DNA of 64,000 nucleotides from Allacma fusca (Eukaryota; Arthropoda; Collembola; Symphypleona; Sminthuridae), in NCBI GenBank assembly GCA_947179485.1, contig OX359246.1, positions 73,249,508 to 73,313,507 on the forward strand, given 5' to 3'. The translations under genes were made by a program, and so were the position numbers. The notes beneath the pieces were generated by a model. It saw nothing but the letters and a program-made list of their open reading frames with translations, was not told the DNA's origin and ran no database searches. This document shows, in pieces, positions 1 through 11,728 of this stretch (the stretch's first letter is position 1; every line of letters starts with the position of its first letter).

Positions 1-1485
1 CATTAATTACTTTAAATTTGGACATTAGAAACCGTGTAAAAGAATATGAGAAATGTGCTTTACTAGGACAGACTTCTGATAGAATTGGTTCCTGGCGTGG
101 ATTTGCTCGCCTAAATGTGTAATTTTCTATTGTCCAATATTTGCAATCCAATAATTTGAAAAATAAGAAACAAAAATATCTATAATAATTAAGAAGTATT
201 AATTTTTGAAAGTAGTAATTAGTAACTATGTTCTTTAACATCTGAAAAATTTGAAGGTGTAGACTGGTAACTGGGAACAGCTCAAAAACTATAAGCATAA
301 TCCAAAGAAATGTGTGCGGATAATACGATTTTCCTGTTTATCAAATTTTTTACAAATTTCGAAAAAATCTCAAATGGTAATTTAAGGTCGAAATTTGATT
401 AACAGAGCCTTCTGCGGCATTTTCCAACATCATACATCCGGCCGGACTAGGGATGCCAAAAGCGATAATTTGGGACGATATTATCGAGAATATTGCCAAT
501 TTGACTGGCACATCCCGAGTAAATTAAACGAAATGATAAATCATTTACTGGAAGACTTAAAACAAATCGAGGAACTGCTGCATTTCCAAGACTGGATGCA
601 TTGATGAACTAGGGCTAACGACTTACAATATTGATTTTTGAAGTAGTTTTGTTTCCTGGTCAAAACGTTTGTAGTAATTATGCTGACGAATTGTTTTACT
701 TTTTTTCCTACCCAGTGTAAAATCCTTGCAAAAGTATTACCTAATATAATTCTGTAGAATTATTGAATCTTCTGATAATAACACCGTGGATGTGAACATA
801 ATTGTTTGCAATCATCCCCAATGCATTGCCAACATGAATAATTTTACTACATGATTTTATAACTTGGTGAAAGTCCTTAGTCGTATGTTTAGCCCGAGCA
901 GTATTTCGATTAGCTAATATTTATTTGTGGTTAGATAGCAGGAGGAAAATTAAACGATTTTACACGAACACGTGCAAACGTAAACAAATTAAAGACCATT
1001 AGGTTTTTTGGAGTATTTTTACTATTGTAGTGGAATTATTAGGATTACAGACGCATACATACATGTTATTTCGGATTAAGGATTGCAAAATACATGCAGT
1101 TGTATTTAGTTGTGGAATTAGGAAGAATTTATTTTCAAAAATCATAGAATATGAAATTACTGCTCAGAAGTCTACCGAACAGATTATTATTTACGCTTTC
1201 AACCAATTTTCAGTAACTACGCATTATTGTAACCAGGATTACGTCTAGTCCAATTCACGTTATTCAAGGAAATTCAAGTCATCACGATTAAAGTTTTATC
1301 AATATTTTAAACAATAAATATATAAATAATTCAGTTAATAAAATGACAATAACGTTGAAGTAATGAAAATGTTACAATTATTGTAAAATACGATTTTAAC
1401 TACATTCTGAATTTAGTATACCTATGAAATCGCAATACATAACCAATTTGTTTGCAAATACATGTGAATAGGACCTTAATTTATA
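1..1485. other. Inter-cassette spacer, no gene supported
   Basis: Sequence lying between the knottin exons of one unit and the receptor of the next; it recurs at 11729-13213, about 30030-31374 and 46050-48780. Two open stretches recur here (about 395-604 and 1030-1248). Comparing the 1030 stretch with the copy near 48373, nearly every difference changes an amino acid, which is not the pattern of a protein under constraint. Neither stretch starts with ATG at its annotated end. I see no gene. Confidence 0.6.
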
Positions 1486-2425
1486 TTACTGAACCGCATT
1501 TCGGTTTCCAACTATAAGAGATACCGAATTATCAATGATAATTCCAAGGAAAGTCAAACTTAACTGCCTGTCAACAAATCCAAACCATCCTTTTTGAGTG
1601 CGAATGTGTCGAATACACCGAAGACGTTTCCGAAACCAATCATTTCCCTGGAATTTATCCCACGAATACAGAAGTTCACATGATGTCTAATAATGTTGAG
1701 CCACTGAATTCACTATTGTGCGAAGAATATAGCAGATCAATAGTAACGAATACAGTCCTTTCAAATTACGTAACGTAACAGCCAGGTAAGTATTTGAAAT
1801 GACAACAACAATCATCATTGAAAAAGCAACGAAGTACGTGTGACTCCACATTTCATTCTGTTCACACTGTAGGATTCTCAACATGTCAAAGTGGCTTGTG
1901 ATGAGTTCCAGTATTCGTGAAGTGTGTTTCTTGATCGATAACAGCTCCAATAGTCTACGTAAAATAATAGTAAATGGATTTTTCTGTGACAATTTAGTTG
2001 CAAAATAACAGTAGTATCGATTTCGAAACGTTACCGTAGTTGCGAAATCATGATGTGGCCGTGATAGTGCGTTATAACAAAAAGCCAGTGACACATGAAC
2101 CATTGGATACTCCATATGTAGCATTGCAGAATGATACGATTTATGTAATCTTTGGACCCTCTCAGTCTTGGACTTGTGACAAAAAATCTGCAGATTCGCT
2201 TGGCGAAGCCTTTACAGGTTGTAAATAAGAAGTATAAATGTACCGACCAATAACCGAGATAGTGTATATTAAATACACTAACGAATTAGAGGTACAGTGC
2301 ACCGTTTTCCTCCTGCTTGGAGCCGTTTCCAAGAATCCAGTCGTAGGATTAAATTTGGTTGGAAAAACACCTAATCGGTTTCCCACGTTAAGCGTTTGTA
2401 CAAGCAACAATGTTTCTGGACTCAT
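1486..2425 (-). pseudogene. Chemoreceptor-like pseudogene, unit 1
   Basis: A broken copy of the three-exon receptor seen intact at 48781-50075. The start (MSPET, then VGNRLGVFPTK) is kept, but an internal deletion in exon 1 shifts the frame after ESADFLS. A further 311-bp deletion removes the end of exon 1 and much of exon 2. Exon 3 reads well from LLELLSIKK to NSVAQHY and then meets a TAG where the intact copy has a Glu codon. The rest of the C-terminus remains as unread sequence down to 1486. The gene is dead, with breaks shared with 13214-14464 plus the extra deletion. Confidence 0.85.
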
Positions 2426-2429
2426 GTTT

Positions 2430-5400
2430 AAGTGCTCTTGTAAAACAAACTAGTTAACGTGGCTGCAAACGTTAGGCCACAAGCAACTGATTTAAACCAA
2501 ATTTGTTTTCATAGAAAACTTTTTTGATGAAACCCGAAAGCGTGAATGTGGTAGTCGGGGAAACTAAGATAAGTAAGTAGTAAGTAACGATACTATTCAG
2601 CAGTCACGCTGGCGAAATGAAAATTCTGCAAATAAATTAATATGTGTCTTCATCTTCATAGAAATAATTCTAAAGAACAAGTAAAGAAATGCGACCTAAA
2701 ACAAATTCATTAGTTTCAACCAGAACGCTCCTCTTAGTGGAGTGAGTCGAATAGGTCAGACGATTAGACCAAGTCACACATGAACGTAGACCTCTAACCA
2801 GTAGTACCCGAATACAACCTTGTTGGAATATTTGGGTTACCAATTCTGCTGTTTAATCATTCTTTTGCTGACATGTACTGTGAGTTATACAAGCTTTGCT
2901 ACTATTTTAATTACAGAATTTCATTAGCATTCTTTTACAAAGGTTACTTTTATATTAAAAACACCTACTGGCAGGATTTGATCAAACGTATTCAATGTAA
3001 TTGTTTTGAATATAAAAGTGACCTTTATAAGCGGCTGGTAATGAAATTCAGTAATTAAAATAGTAAAAAAGCTTGTGTACCTGGCATTAAATTTCAGTGA
3101 AATAATTATTAAACACCATGAACAGGTAAGCCAAGTGTTACAAAAACAAGGCTGTATTTGCGTAGGTGTATGGTTACAGGTCCACGTCCGTGTGCAAAAT
3201 GGTATATTCTTCTAACCTATTCGACTCCCTTTACTAGTCGTGCGTTATGGTTGAAAATCATTCATACGGTTTAGTGCCGTATCTTATCTCTACACATTCC
3301 ATAGGATCTTAATAAACATCATGAATTGGAAAGTCAGCTACTACAAAAAGAAGGTTGTATTCGGGTACATAGTTACAGGCCCACGTTGTTACTCAAACAT
3401 GTTCGATTCATTTTAATAAATCGCGCGTTCTAGTTGAAAATTATTGATTCTGTTTAGTGTCACATCTCTACACGATGTCTTTGTTTTGCGCTTCTTCAAT
3501 ATGATTCCTTCAACTTCCATACGGTCTTATCTCTCATTTGTACATATTTATCTCATTACACAGTCATTTTCGCGAGTTCTCTGTCATCGAGAGTTTTGCC
3601 GCTGTGATTTAGTCTTACTACAATTAGTTAATTTAATTAATAATAAGAAAGTAGTAGTCAGTAATAATATAAATGGAATAAAACATTATTCTGACATTGC
3701 TTCACTCTTTTGACCGTTGTGACATATTTGAAGACTTGGGCCAGTTTTCTTGTCTCGTAAATTATTTTGATAACGAAATTTCATTTATTATTTATTTATG
3801 CGGTTGCTTTTCTATTACATAAATGGAATGTAAATTTTCAATGATTTTTTTTAAAACTACGTAATTTCCCTGCGAGAGAGCAGAAAGATAATTAATTTCC
3901 TGGGCAGATTAATGTGACCAAGATGTTTTTATTTAAATCGAAAATATCAATTGATGCTCCCATTGGACTTGCGTTTACATACGAAGATGTTGCTCACTAA
4001 GAAAAAGCACATTCGAGAAACACAAAAGGGCAGCCTGGCATGGATCTGTGTAACTCTGAAACATTTTCACAACACATGAACAGCGACTAGAAAGCAGTTT
4101 TAATTAAAATCAAAATTATCATCATACAGTTCAGTGCAAAAGTATACAACAATACTAGTATGTAATTATATTATTTAAGTAATCCGCATTTTAGTTCCAG
4201 GGACAATGTGTATGGGGTATTTTGCTTTTATGGGAAATTATGGATTACATTCATAGAATCGGAATTGGCATCGGAATTATTTAAACTTATTTAAATTAAT
4301 TGGTATCGGAATTCAAAATTAATTGTTTGGATACATCGCAATCGGAATCTAAATCGAAATTAAATTTAAGCAGGTTTTGTAATTGGAATCGGTATTTTTA
4401 TTTTCCCGATATTTCATCCCTGAATCAAATTGTTGTTCTGCTCTTAAAACTCCGTAATTTCCCACCGAGAGAGCAGAAAGGAAATTAATTTCCTTACGAG
4501 ATTATTGTGACCCAGATGTTTTTTAGTTAAATCAAAAATATCAAATTATGCTCCCGTCGGACTTGCTTCATTTACGCAGCGGTTACTCAGCAGAAAAAAC
4601 ATTCGAGAAGCAAGAAAGGCCAGTCTGGGTTTGGACCCGTGCAGTGGTGTAGCGCTGTACCATTTTCACAATAAAATGTTTTCAAAATCGTCTGCATACA
4701 GGTCTGTACAAAAGTATACAAAAATACTAGCAAGTATAATAAATAATTCGCATTTTAACACCAGTGACACTGTATGTTTGCTTTAATAAAAAGTACCCAC
4801 CTCCTTAAAATGTTTGTCCTCTTCACCTAAGTAAATACGAAATTGTTGTTATGACAAAGCCGATGTGGACTAAATTAAATCGCTTATGTCATTATGTAAT
4901 GAGAGATTCAATGCTACAACTTTTATAAGTTTTTCTGAAGGAGCCGTGAGTCCCCGATATTAATTAACAGTGCTAAAAAACGTCTTGATTCTGATTAATA
5001 ATTTGGCTTGTTTAAGGTTAAACTTATTTTTGACCTGCAGGTAAACATGTCCTTTCTTTCCTAATAAATGTCAGTCAATGAAATATTAGAAACCCCCATA
5101 TTTTTATCCAGATACAAATTCTAATTTCGCTCAGATTTAAAGAAAATCTTTTACAGTTACCCGGATCAACATTCCAGGCCAAAGAAGTTAAACTATGTTG
5201 AAAATGAAAATAATAAGAACCAATGCATATGTACATCTGCATAACATATATATAAAATATTTGTAAATGATTAGCAAAACGCAGTATGTTACAGCTGGAA
5301 GTATTCTTGTTTATAACTTGTCGTATGATGCATTTCTCACCAGAACTATTTTCAAACACTACAACAAAACATTAAGATTCCCCTTTTAATCCTCAAAACA

Positions 5401-8200
5401 ACAAATGTTTATTTGCAATTTTGGTGCGCAGTAGTCATTAAAATATGTATGCCTATTTTTGAACTCAAATTAAAAGATGAAACCCTGCAAAGCTTGTGAA
5501 AAGATAATAATTGCAATTACGAGATTTGGGGAGCACTAAAATATTCTTTTGCGGTCCATCCCACTCTGTCTCTTGAACTAAATCTGTGTTTAAAGTTACA
5601 GTTATTAAATACTAGAGGAAAGAAAATTACGCAAGTTTTGTACATCCAATGTATTTCATAATGGGATAAACATTTATTCTACAATTGCTTTTGCACTAAT
5701 AATTCCATTATTTAAACAATCAGTCATGCTTGTTTAAATTGTTTGAAATTATAATACTAAAAACGTTTTAATTATAAATGTTTAATAACATTAAAATAAT
5801 TATTACCGTCGCTATTAGCCGCAATACATAAATATTGTACTTGTTACCTGGATGGCATATTCCTTTTGCGAAACGTAATTTCGATTTTGAACCTAACAAC
5901 ATAAATATAAGAACATAATAACATTTGAAAATTAGTAATTTTTGAAATTAGGATTTTTAGTTGACCTGACCGTGGTGACTCTTGGATAACAATTTCATAT
6001 AAAATTTGTTTGGTCAGAAAATTGGGATAAACTTTGGTATAAGATAATGGAATTGGTTTGCTTCTAAATTACGACATTATAGGTTTGTTAGAATTTACTA
6101 AATTTAACGCGTCCAATCTAGTTCAACATTTATTTACTCCACACTTCTCATACACATCAAATCCTTATCGCCTTTTCTCAATCTGCAATCATGACAAATA
6201 TTGTCCCACAAACGTTATATATGACGCACACTGCCGTATGTGCTTGCAATACTCAATACGTGGCCACTCTGGCTTGGGGCCAGGGGTTGAATTTATGTGG
6301 GAAGACGGGGAAAAAAATTTTCAGCAGGGAAATTTTCAAACGGGATTGTAAACAGGGATTTTCGAAATTGTCGAGGTGTTTTATGGAAAACAATTTTTGT
6401 CAGCAGGGATTTTCAAATTTGTCCACCTTTTTTTCAGCAGGGATTTTTGAATTTGTTGAGGTGTATTACGAAAATTATTTTGTCAACAGGGAGTTTTAAA
6501 CTTGATTCGAACGGGGACATAATGACCACAGGGAAAATTAAAAAAATCCAGGGGATTTACAAAAATCCGACCCCTGGCTGAGGGGATTGGTCTGCGATGC
6601 AGCTCTGTTTTCTTGGTCTGTACTGGGTTAAGAAATAAACTACTTTGTCCTTTCTAGAAAAAAATAAAATTAACTAAAAAATTTGCAGTCATGTTGAAAT
6701 GCAATAGGGTACTCAAAAATATAATCATACAGATTCAGCCCAGAACATTTTATTGATTCTGTCCTCGGATTATGTTTAATGTACATGCGTCAACTGTACG
6801 TGTGCATAATATTTGACAACATAAACTAACGTCAGGGTCAGATTTGTAACGTCCCACCCAAGGACATTCCAATCATTAAAATTAATTTAGGTATATAAAA
6901 GTTCCCTACACGTGCGCAGATTTGGATGAGGAGATTTTTACACGTTTTTTTCCAGGTGATTTTCTAATGTACATAGTTAAAATCCACATATTATGTTTAC
7001 AATGCAGACGATGCATTTCAATTCCACAATGCCAGCGTAACTCGGTAGCCAATAGGGAATACACCGGTCATTTGCATGATGTAAACAAATGTCAGATATA
7101 CATAAATACTGACACATCAAGTTTTGGCTGTGGACAACATAAATTTGTGCTTGAAATCAAGTTCATGCCTCAAGTATCCAAGACCAGAGACATTAAAATT
7201 ACATATGGTCCTCGAAAGGAGATATGGGAAATACCCGTAATGCGATCTGAGAGTGTATGCTACAGCATAGACTCATTGGTTGTAAATGAAGGCATAATGA
7301 TTTTTGGGAAGAGCGTGAGGAAGCATAGGAAAATGATGTTGTGTAATTTGACCCCAGACTTTCCCTACATTTTGTGTTCCCGCCGCGAGTCTTTATGCAG
7401 GGTGCTAAGAACCGATTTAGTCCCCCGATTACCATTTAATGTTGGTTAGTAAAAATATCTCATTCCCCCAAGATACAGGAAATTGTTGCTCAATTTTTCA
7501 AAATTTACTTCATGCAGCTAGCTCAGCGCTCATGGAAGGGAACAAAGAATCAGGACAATCTTTGGAAAAACTGAAATCTATAGTTTAAAATTATATATTC
7601 CCAGGAAATTTTTTCTGAAGATATGTTTTCCTGCAGTTGGTATCGCATTTTGTGGGCTTTCCAGGGACCTATCATACAGGAGAATTGTGGGCATGAACCA
7701 TGAAAGCACAGAACAAGATTTAAGAAATTCAATTAAACAGGAATGAAGAAACCCCCCTGTATATAATCACCAATACTATGTATATACATATGTAGACTGC
7801 AGAAATGTATGTATCACTTCGTTCGTGTTACGCAACTTGATTCTCATAAAGTTGACACTATTTGCCTTTGTGCAATTACAAAATCTGTGTGAATTCGTCA
7901 GCTACTAGTCACTGAAAATAGTTTTGAAATTTCATGTTCAGTAATTTGCATATTTAATACCACACGTACATACCTACAAGAATGTACAAGGACAATTAAT
8001 TATTTACATTTTATGATTCCTGTTTATATTTACACGAATGCAACAATGTGATTTCCTGTATTGAATACTTGCATAATAATATTATTGTGTTACAAATAAA
8101 TATTTGACTCAATAGGCAATAAATAAGCTAACTAAAAATAAATTTTAAAATAAGCACGAGGCATTCATTCCCAGTAATTGTTATAAGGTATTGTTTTCCA
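2430..8200. other. Cassette spacer between receptor and DUF229 gene
   Basis: About 5.8 kb of AT-rich DNA with no convincing gene. It contains an internal direct repeat: a segment starting aaaactacgtaatttccc at 3853 recurs diverged about 590 bp later near 4445, each followed by a GAGAGAGCAGAAAG core and a 'gtgacc.agatgtttt' block. Related blocks occur in the other spacers (15.9, 16.5, 34.1 and 51.5 kb). A transposon-like insert lies at about 6275-6582. The open stretch 6922-7449 has no ATG-to-domain logic and its paralogue at 37869-38102 differs almost only by amino-acid-changing substitutions, so I do not call it a gene. Confidence 0.6.
6275..6582. mobile_element. Probable non-autonomous TIR element with AGCAGGGATTTTC words
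   Basis: A region rich in repeated words of the type cagcagggattttcaaattt. It is bounded by imperfect inverted repeats: GGCCAGGGGTTGAATTT on the left near 6278 and its approximate complement ending ACCCCTGGCTG near 6578. The unit 3 spacer lacks this stretch, but that deletion is larger than the element, so insertion boundaries cannot be fixed. No clear target-site duplication was found. The build resembles the word-repeat elements listed elsewhere in the window. Confidence 0.5.
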
Positions 8201-8290
8201 GGCTGCTTATACTGTAGCACATTCCTAAAGTCTTCATGGATCACAAACTTTAAAGTACATTTATCAGCTTTACTGTAATATCTCCTAAAA

Positions 8291-10838
8291 ATGTTTACTC
8301 CACCCATTAAACATTTATTCGAATTTAGAAAAACAAAAGCCACAATTGTATTCTATCAAAGCCTTCCAGAATGTCAAGGAACTGGTAATTCACAAAAATT
8401 TCTTCAAAAATTCCATGTTCTATTAAAATTAAACCTGATAGCAATTTTAGCACTGACAATAGTTTCTTCGATATTTTTTTATTGGGAGAGGAACACAGGT
8501 GAGAAATACATTTGGCAGTACTCCCACAACGAGAAATTCACGGAACTTAATGAGACCGGCTCATCAGTAAAGTTAGCTTGTGTCATGCCTCGTTCAGCAT
8601 TGTGGCCCGAATATTATCACAATTTTAACAATTCAAAATTTTCCATACCCGACTGTAGTTACGAGAAAAATTTGGCGAAGTGTGATGAAAAATTTGTGAG
8701 TTGCAAATTATGCCCGCCATTTTGAAATTCAACTAAAGGAAAATATTTGAAAATTAAACCCGTAGTCATACCCGACATAAAGTGGGAACCAGATTTAAAA
8801 TGTGTTCAAAAATATGCCAAAACATACATGATATTCTAATTTGATTGATAATTAATGTTTCTTGATTTTATTGCTATATTTAATTAATTGTCAGATTTTG
8901 AAGGCATTGAACAATTTGACGTGCTGTGCTCACGAGGTTTTAAGGGGTCGTAACGATAGTGAATTCAGGTACGTAAAATGTCTGCCCCATTACAAATAAT
9001 AACGCAGTGACTGTTTTTTTGCCCTAGTAACCTGGATTTTTTTCAAATGTGTCAAAACGTTTACAAAATTCCATTTGATGTTTAAATAATTTTTGACCTT
9101 TCAGTTTTTCTGCATGTGAAAACCTTGAAGCAACCACCGACCTTATCGACAAAGCTATAGTTTTTGTACGCTGCGAAAATTATACCAACGCATTTGCCAA
9201 TTTCCCACTTTATAAAAATGTAAAAGCAAAATTGGATTTTTGGAAAAGCGTACCCCACAATGAGCGTCCCTACAGCGTTTTCATTTTTGGATTTGACAGC
9301 ATCTCCCGGGCTCATGCTTACCGGAGCATTCCGAAATCCCTGGAACAAATGTATCAATTGGGCTTTGTGGATTTTAACTCTTATCATTCAGTGGAAGCTT
9401 CGACCTTATCGAATTTCATGGGATTTCTCATTGGCCTACCCCGCCATGTTGTACGGAAGACATGCGCAAGGAATTGGGAAGCACCCTTTGACAATTGCTC
9501 ATTTATTTGGAAGGAATTTGATGCTAAGAACTATGTTACATTTTTCTTCGAAGATGGCAAACAGTCCTTCAATTGGGGAGGTCAGTCGGGATTCAATTCA
9601 GTGCCCACAGATTATTATTTCCATCATCTTTTCCTGGCTTTGCGCCAAATCCGACGGAATCAATCCAAGGTGAGTTTCAACTATACTATTTAATCGATAT
9701 ATTTTTCGACATTTGTTTAATTTTTTGTTCATATTATAATTATGTAATTGATAAATTAACAATTTAATTTTAATACACAATCTCATCGTTCTTCAAAAAT
9801 GTTAAAAAAATTAATAATAATTTATTTTAGAAATTGTATCGGGATTGTACATCCAAAGAGACAACTACAGAATTTATGTTTCAAACTTCGATCAGATTCT
9901 TGAGAAAATTTTCCGATTACCCCTTTTTCTTTATGGAATGGTTCAATGACCCATTTCATGCCGAAGATCCAACTACGTTGGCTAGCTACGATGGTCATCT
10001 GGAAAACTTTTTGAAACTCATCAGCTCGGAGCCCAAGTTACTGAGAAAATCTTTGATAGTACTCATCGGAGACCATGGGAGTCGATGGGGGCACTACGAT
10101 GGCCGATCTATGGATAGCTACATCGAAAGAGCTAGCCCGCCCCTTTTCATCCGCATCCCAGACCAAATGGCCGAGGAATTTCCGGATATCGTGCACACTC
10201 TAAGAATTAATTCCAAAATTTTAACCACCCCTTTCGACGTTCATCACACTCTTCGTCACATTTTACAATTCAAGACGGTTGACCTATATCCCGGCGGATT
10301 TCAACCACACCTTCAGGACAGAGCAAGTCTCCTTAGCCTCGTGCCCACTAACCGGACGTGCGCAAGTGTGAATATCCTACATGAGCATAATGGAACTTGT
10401 TTGTGTAACTTAAAAGCAGGAGAATCGACTTTCAAAATTGACGAAAAACTGGCTTTCAAATTGTTGAAACTGGCCACAGGAAATTTAAACTCAAAAATTA
10501 ACTCCTATAGATACGGAAATTTTTGTGAACAGTGGATTTCTCATCACTCAGGAATACAGTACATTAATTTGTTACATGGAACCGCGGCATTCCAAAAAAT
10601 TTTACTTGTGTTTGTGGCCGAACCAGAACAAGCTCTCTTTGAAGCCACTGTGCAGATCAATCTTGGATCGGAAATGAAATTGGAGGAGAATTATTTGTTT
10701 GGAAAAGTTACCAACCTTGAGAGGGCTAATTTGTATGGGAACCAGAGTTGGTGCATTCCTACCGTCACTGATAAGGACAAGGATATGAAAGGATTTTGTG
10801 TCTGTAAAATGGAATCGGGTCAATTAAGCAAAAATTGA
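8291..10838 (+). CDS. DUF229 family sulfatase-superfamily type II membrane protein
   Basis: A four-exon gene, predicted 683 aa. Exons are 8291-8695, 8895-8968, 9105-9669 and 9831-10838; all junctions are GT/AG and the phases (0, 2, 0) agree. Near residues 47-64 there is one hydrophobic segment after a short basic N-terminus, so a type II membrane or signal-anchored protein with a lumenal or extracellular catalytic domain is likely. The DUF229 signatures are present: CVMPR before residue 100, GFDSISR at about 222-228, GDHGSRWG at about 428-435, and a metal-site-like D/H arrangement. The length fits the family. DUF229 belongs to the alkaline phosphatase/sulfatase fold by family knowledge; its substrate is unknown. 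Reading straight through exon 1 meets TGA at 8723, which the GTGAGT donor after 8695 avoids. This is the only intact copy of three in the window. Confidence 0.88.
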
Positions 10839-11450
10839 AATGAAAATTATGGTTTAAAGATCATTTAGCTGTAAATTTGTTTTCAAAAATCCACACATGT
10901 TTTGAGCCTCCGGTGTCCAGATTGTTTCATATACAATTTTGAAGCCTATGTATATTTTTTATAAGAATAATCTCTGACTAACACTTTAAAGTACAAAGTC
11001 ACCAAGGGGTGAAGTGATATTTGGGCGACTCCTATCAGTCGATATTTTGACAACATCCAGAAACCCTTTATGAGGAGAACTGTGTACCTCGGACGTCGGA
11101 TTCAATTTATTAGCATATGTTTAAACGTCTTTTAACGCCTATTTTTATTTCCGTATAACCAAGATTGTACGGTTCTGCAATCTACTATTCTCATCAATCC
11201 CTTGTTATACATACCCTGTAATAGAACACCCTCAAAAAGTTCAACAAAACCAATGCCACTTTAACACCAAGTTTCCTCCAATCGCTTGTATTGTTCCCAT
11301 GCTCGTTCTTTTCCATCCTGCAAAATGCAACCAACAAAATTATCAAAAAGAATTTGAATAGATTGTGTTTATAATTAATTATTAATAAATATGCAATAAA
11401 TGTCATGTATCATAATTTGAATTGTTTATCATACATTTTCATTTTGTAAG
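10839..11450. other. DUF229 3' flank / knottin upstream region
   Basis: About 600 bp, also present after the other DUF229 copies (about 26090-26710 and 43901-45776). It presumably holds the DUF229 3' UTR and whatever drives the knottin-like exons. I looked for a signal-peptide exon for the knottin on the plus strand and found none that is conserved between copies. An antisense open stretch at 11194-11406 recurs, but its frame is not preserved in the copy near 26.5 kb. Confidence 0.45.
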
Positions 11451-11682
11451 GCAAAACCGGATGGAGCTGTTTGCTGTAATAGATATGAATGCTGCACTCG
11501 ATATTGCCCTGAGTTTTCATGCGGTGTAAGGGCAAAATTAATTTATTATTTTTAAAACATTTGCTTATCTGTTGCTAACGATCGCTTGTCTGTTATGATA
11601 TTTTTGTCCTTCTTACCAGGCTTGTAAAGCCGGTGGGGTTGGTGTATGTTCAATAGGGACTGCTGCACGAAATATTGCATGA
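11451..11682 (+). pseudogene. Knottin-like two-exon remnant, unit 1
   Basis: Exon i (11451-11525, after AG and ending at a GTAAG donor) reads 25 codons with the spacing CC-x4-CC-x3-C-x4-C, containing YECCTRYCPEFSCG. Exon ii (11620-11682, after ACCAG) starts ACKAGG but a G-run one base shorter than in the copy at 26879 shifts the frame, so the cysteine framework of the second domain is lost before the stop at 11680. No signal-peptide exon was found. The domain order and intron position match the double-knottin gene at 58921-59437. I call it a decayed paralogue. Confidence 0.6.
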
Positions 11683-11728
11683 ACTTGCGTAAGTGAAACA
11701 CAATTTCTTAAGACTAAAACGTGTACGC

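Larger units (their letters stand above)
1..5014. repeat. Recent segmental duplication, copy 1
   Basis: This block aligns base for base with 11729-17048 and continues off the left edge of the window. By eye only a handful of substitutions separate the two copies. There are two clear length differences: copy 1 lacks 311 bp present at about 13862-14172 (inside the receptor pseudogene), and copy 2 lacks 5 bp near 14850. Similarity stops abruptly at 5014/17048, where copy 1 jumps to sequence beginning aaggttaaac and copy 2 to tgtttaggca. The block contains a receptor pseudogene and spacer. A haplotype or assembly duplication is an alternative, but the different right flanks and the 311-bp deletion argue for a real duplication. 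Confidence 0.9.

Noticed and set aside
395..604. Recurring 69-codon open stretch (also 12123)
   Set aside because: The third copy near 46500 does not keep the frame, and the start is TTG. No splice-supported context found.
1030..1248. Recurring 60-70 codon open stretch (also near 12758, 30304, 48373)
   Set aside because: It persists in four copies but with nearly all replacement changes, a non-ATG start and no motif; not the pattern of a conserved peptide.
6922..7449. 175-codon plus-strand open stretch as a gene
   Set aside because: The paralogous stretch at 37869-38102 differs almost only by amino-acid-changing substitutions, there is no domain, and the neighbouring copy is interrupted by a transposon. 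Looks like chance open frame in spacer DNA.
8696..8870. Stop-codon readthrough or selenocysteine at TGA 8723 in the DUF229 gene
   Set aside because: A GTGAGT donor at 8696 and a TCAG acceptor before 8895 join exons in phase 0 and give a normal DUF229 reading; no need for recoding.
9082..9387. Minus-strand open stretch of 101 codons, duplicated at 40450
   Set aside because: Lies antisense to DUF229 exon 3, which has clear family motifs; its conservation follows from the recent conversion tract.
11194..11406. Minus-strand hydrophobic open stretch (also 45535 and part of 26305-26757)
   Set aside because: A one-base difference changes the frame in the unit 2 copy; likely antisense shadow of a conserved 3' flank.
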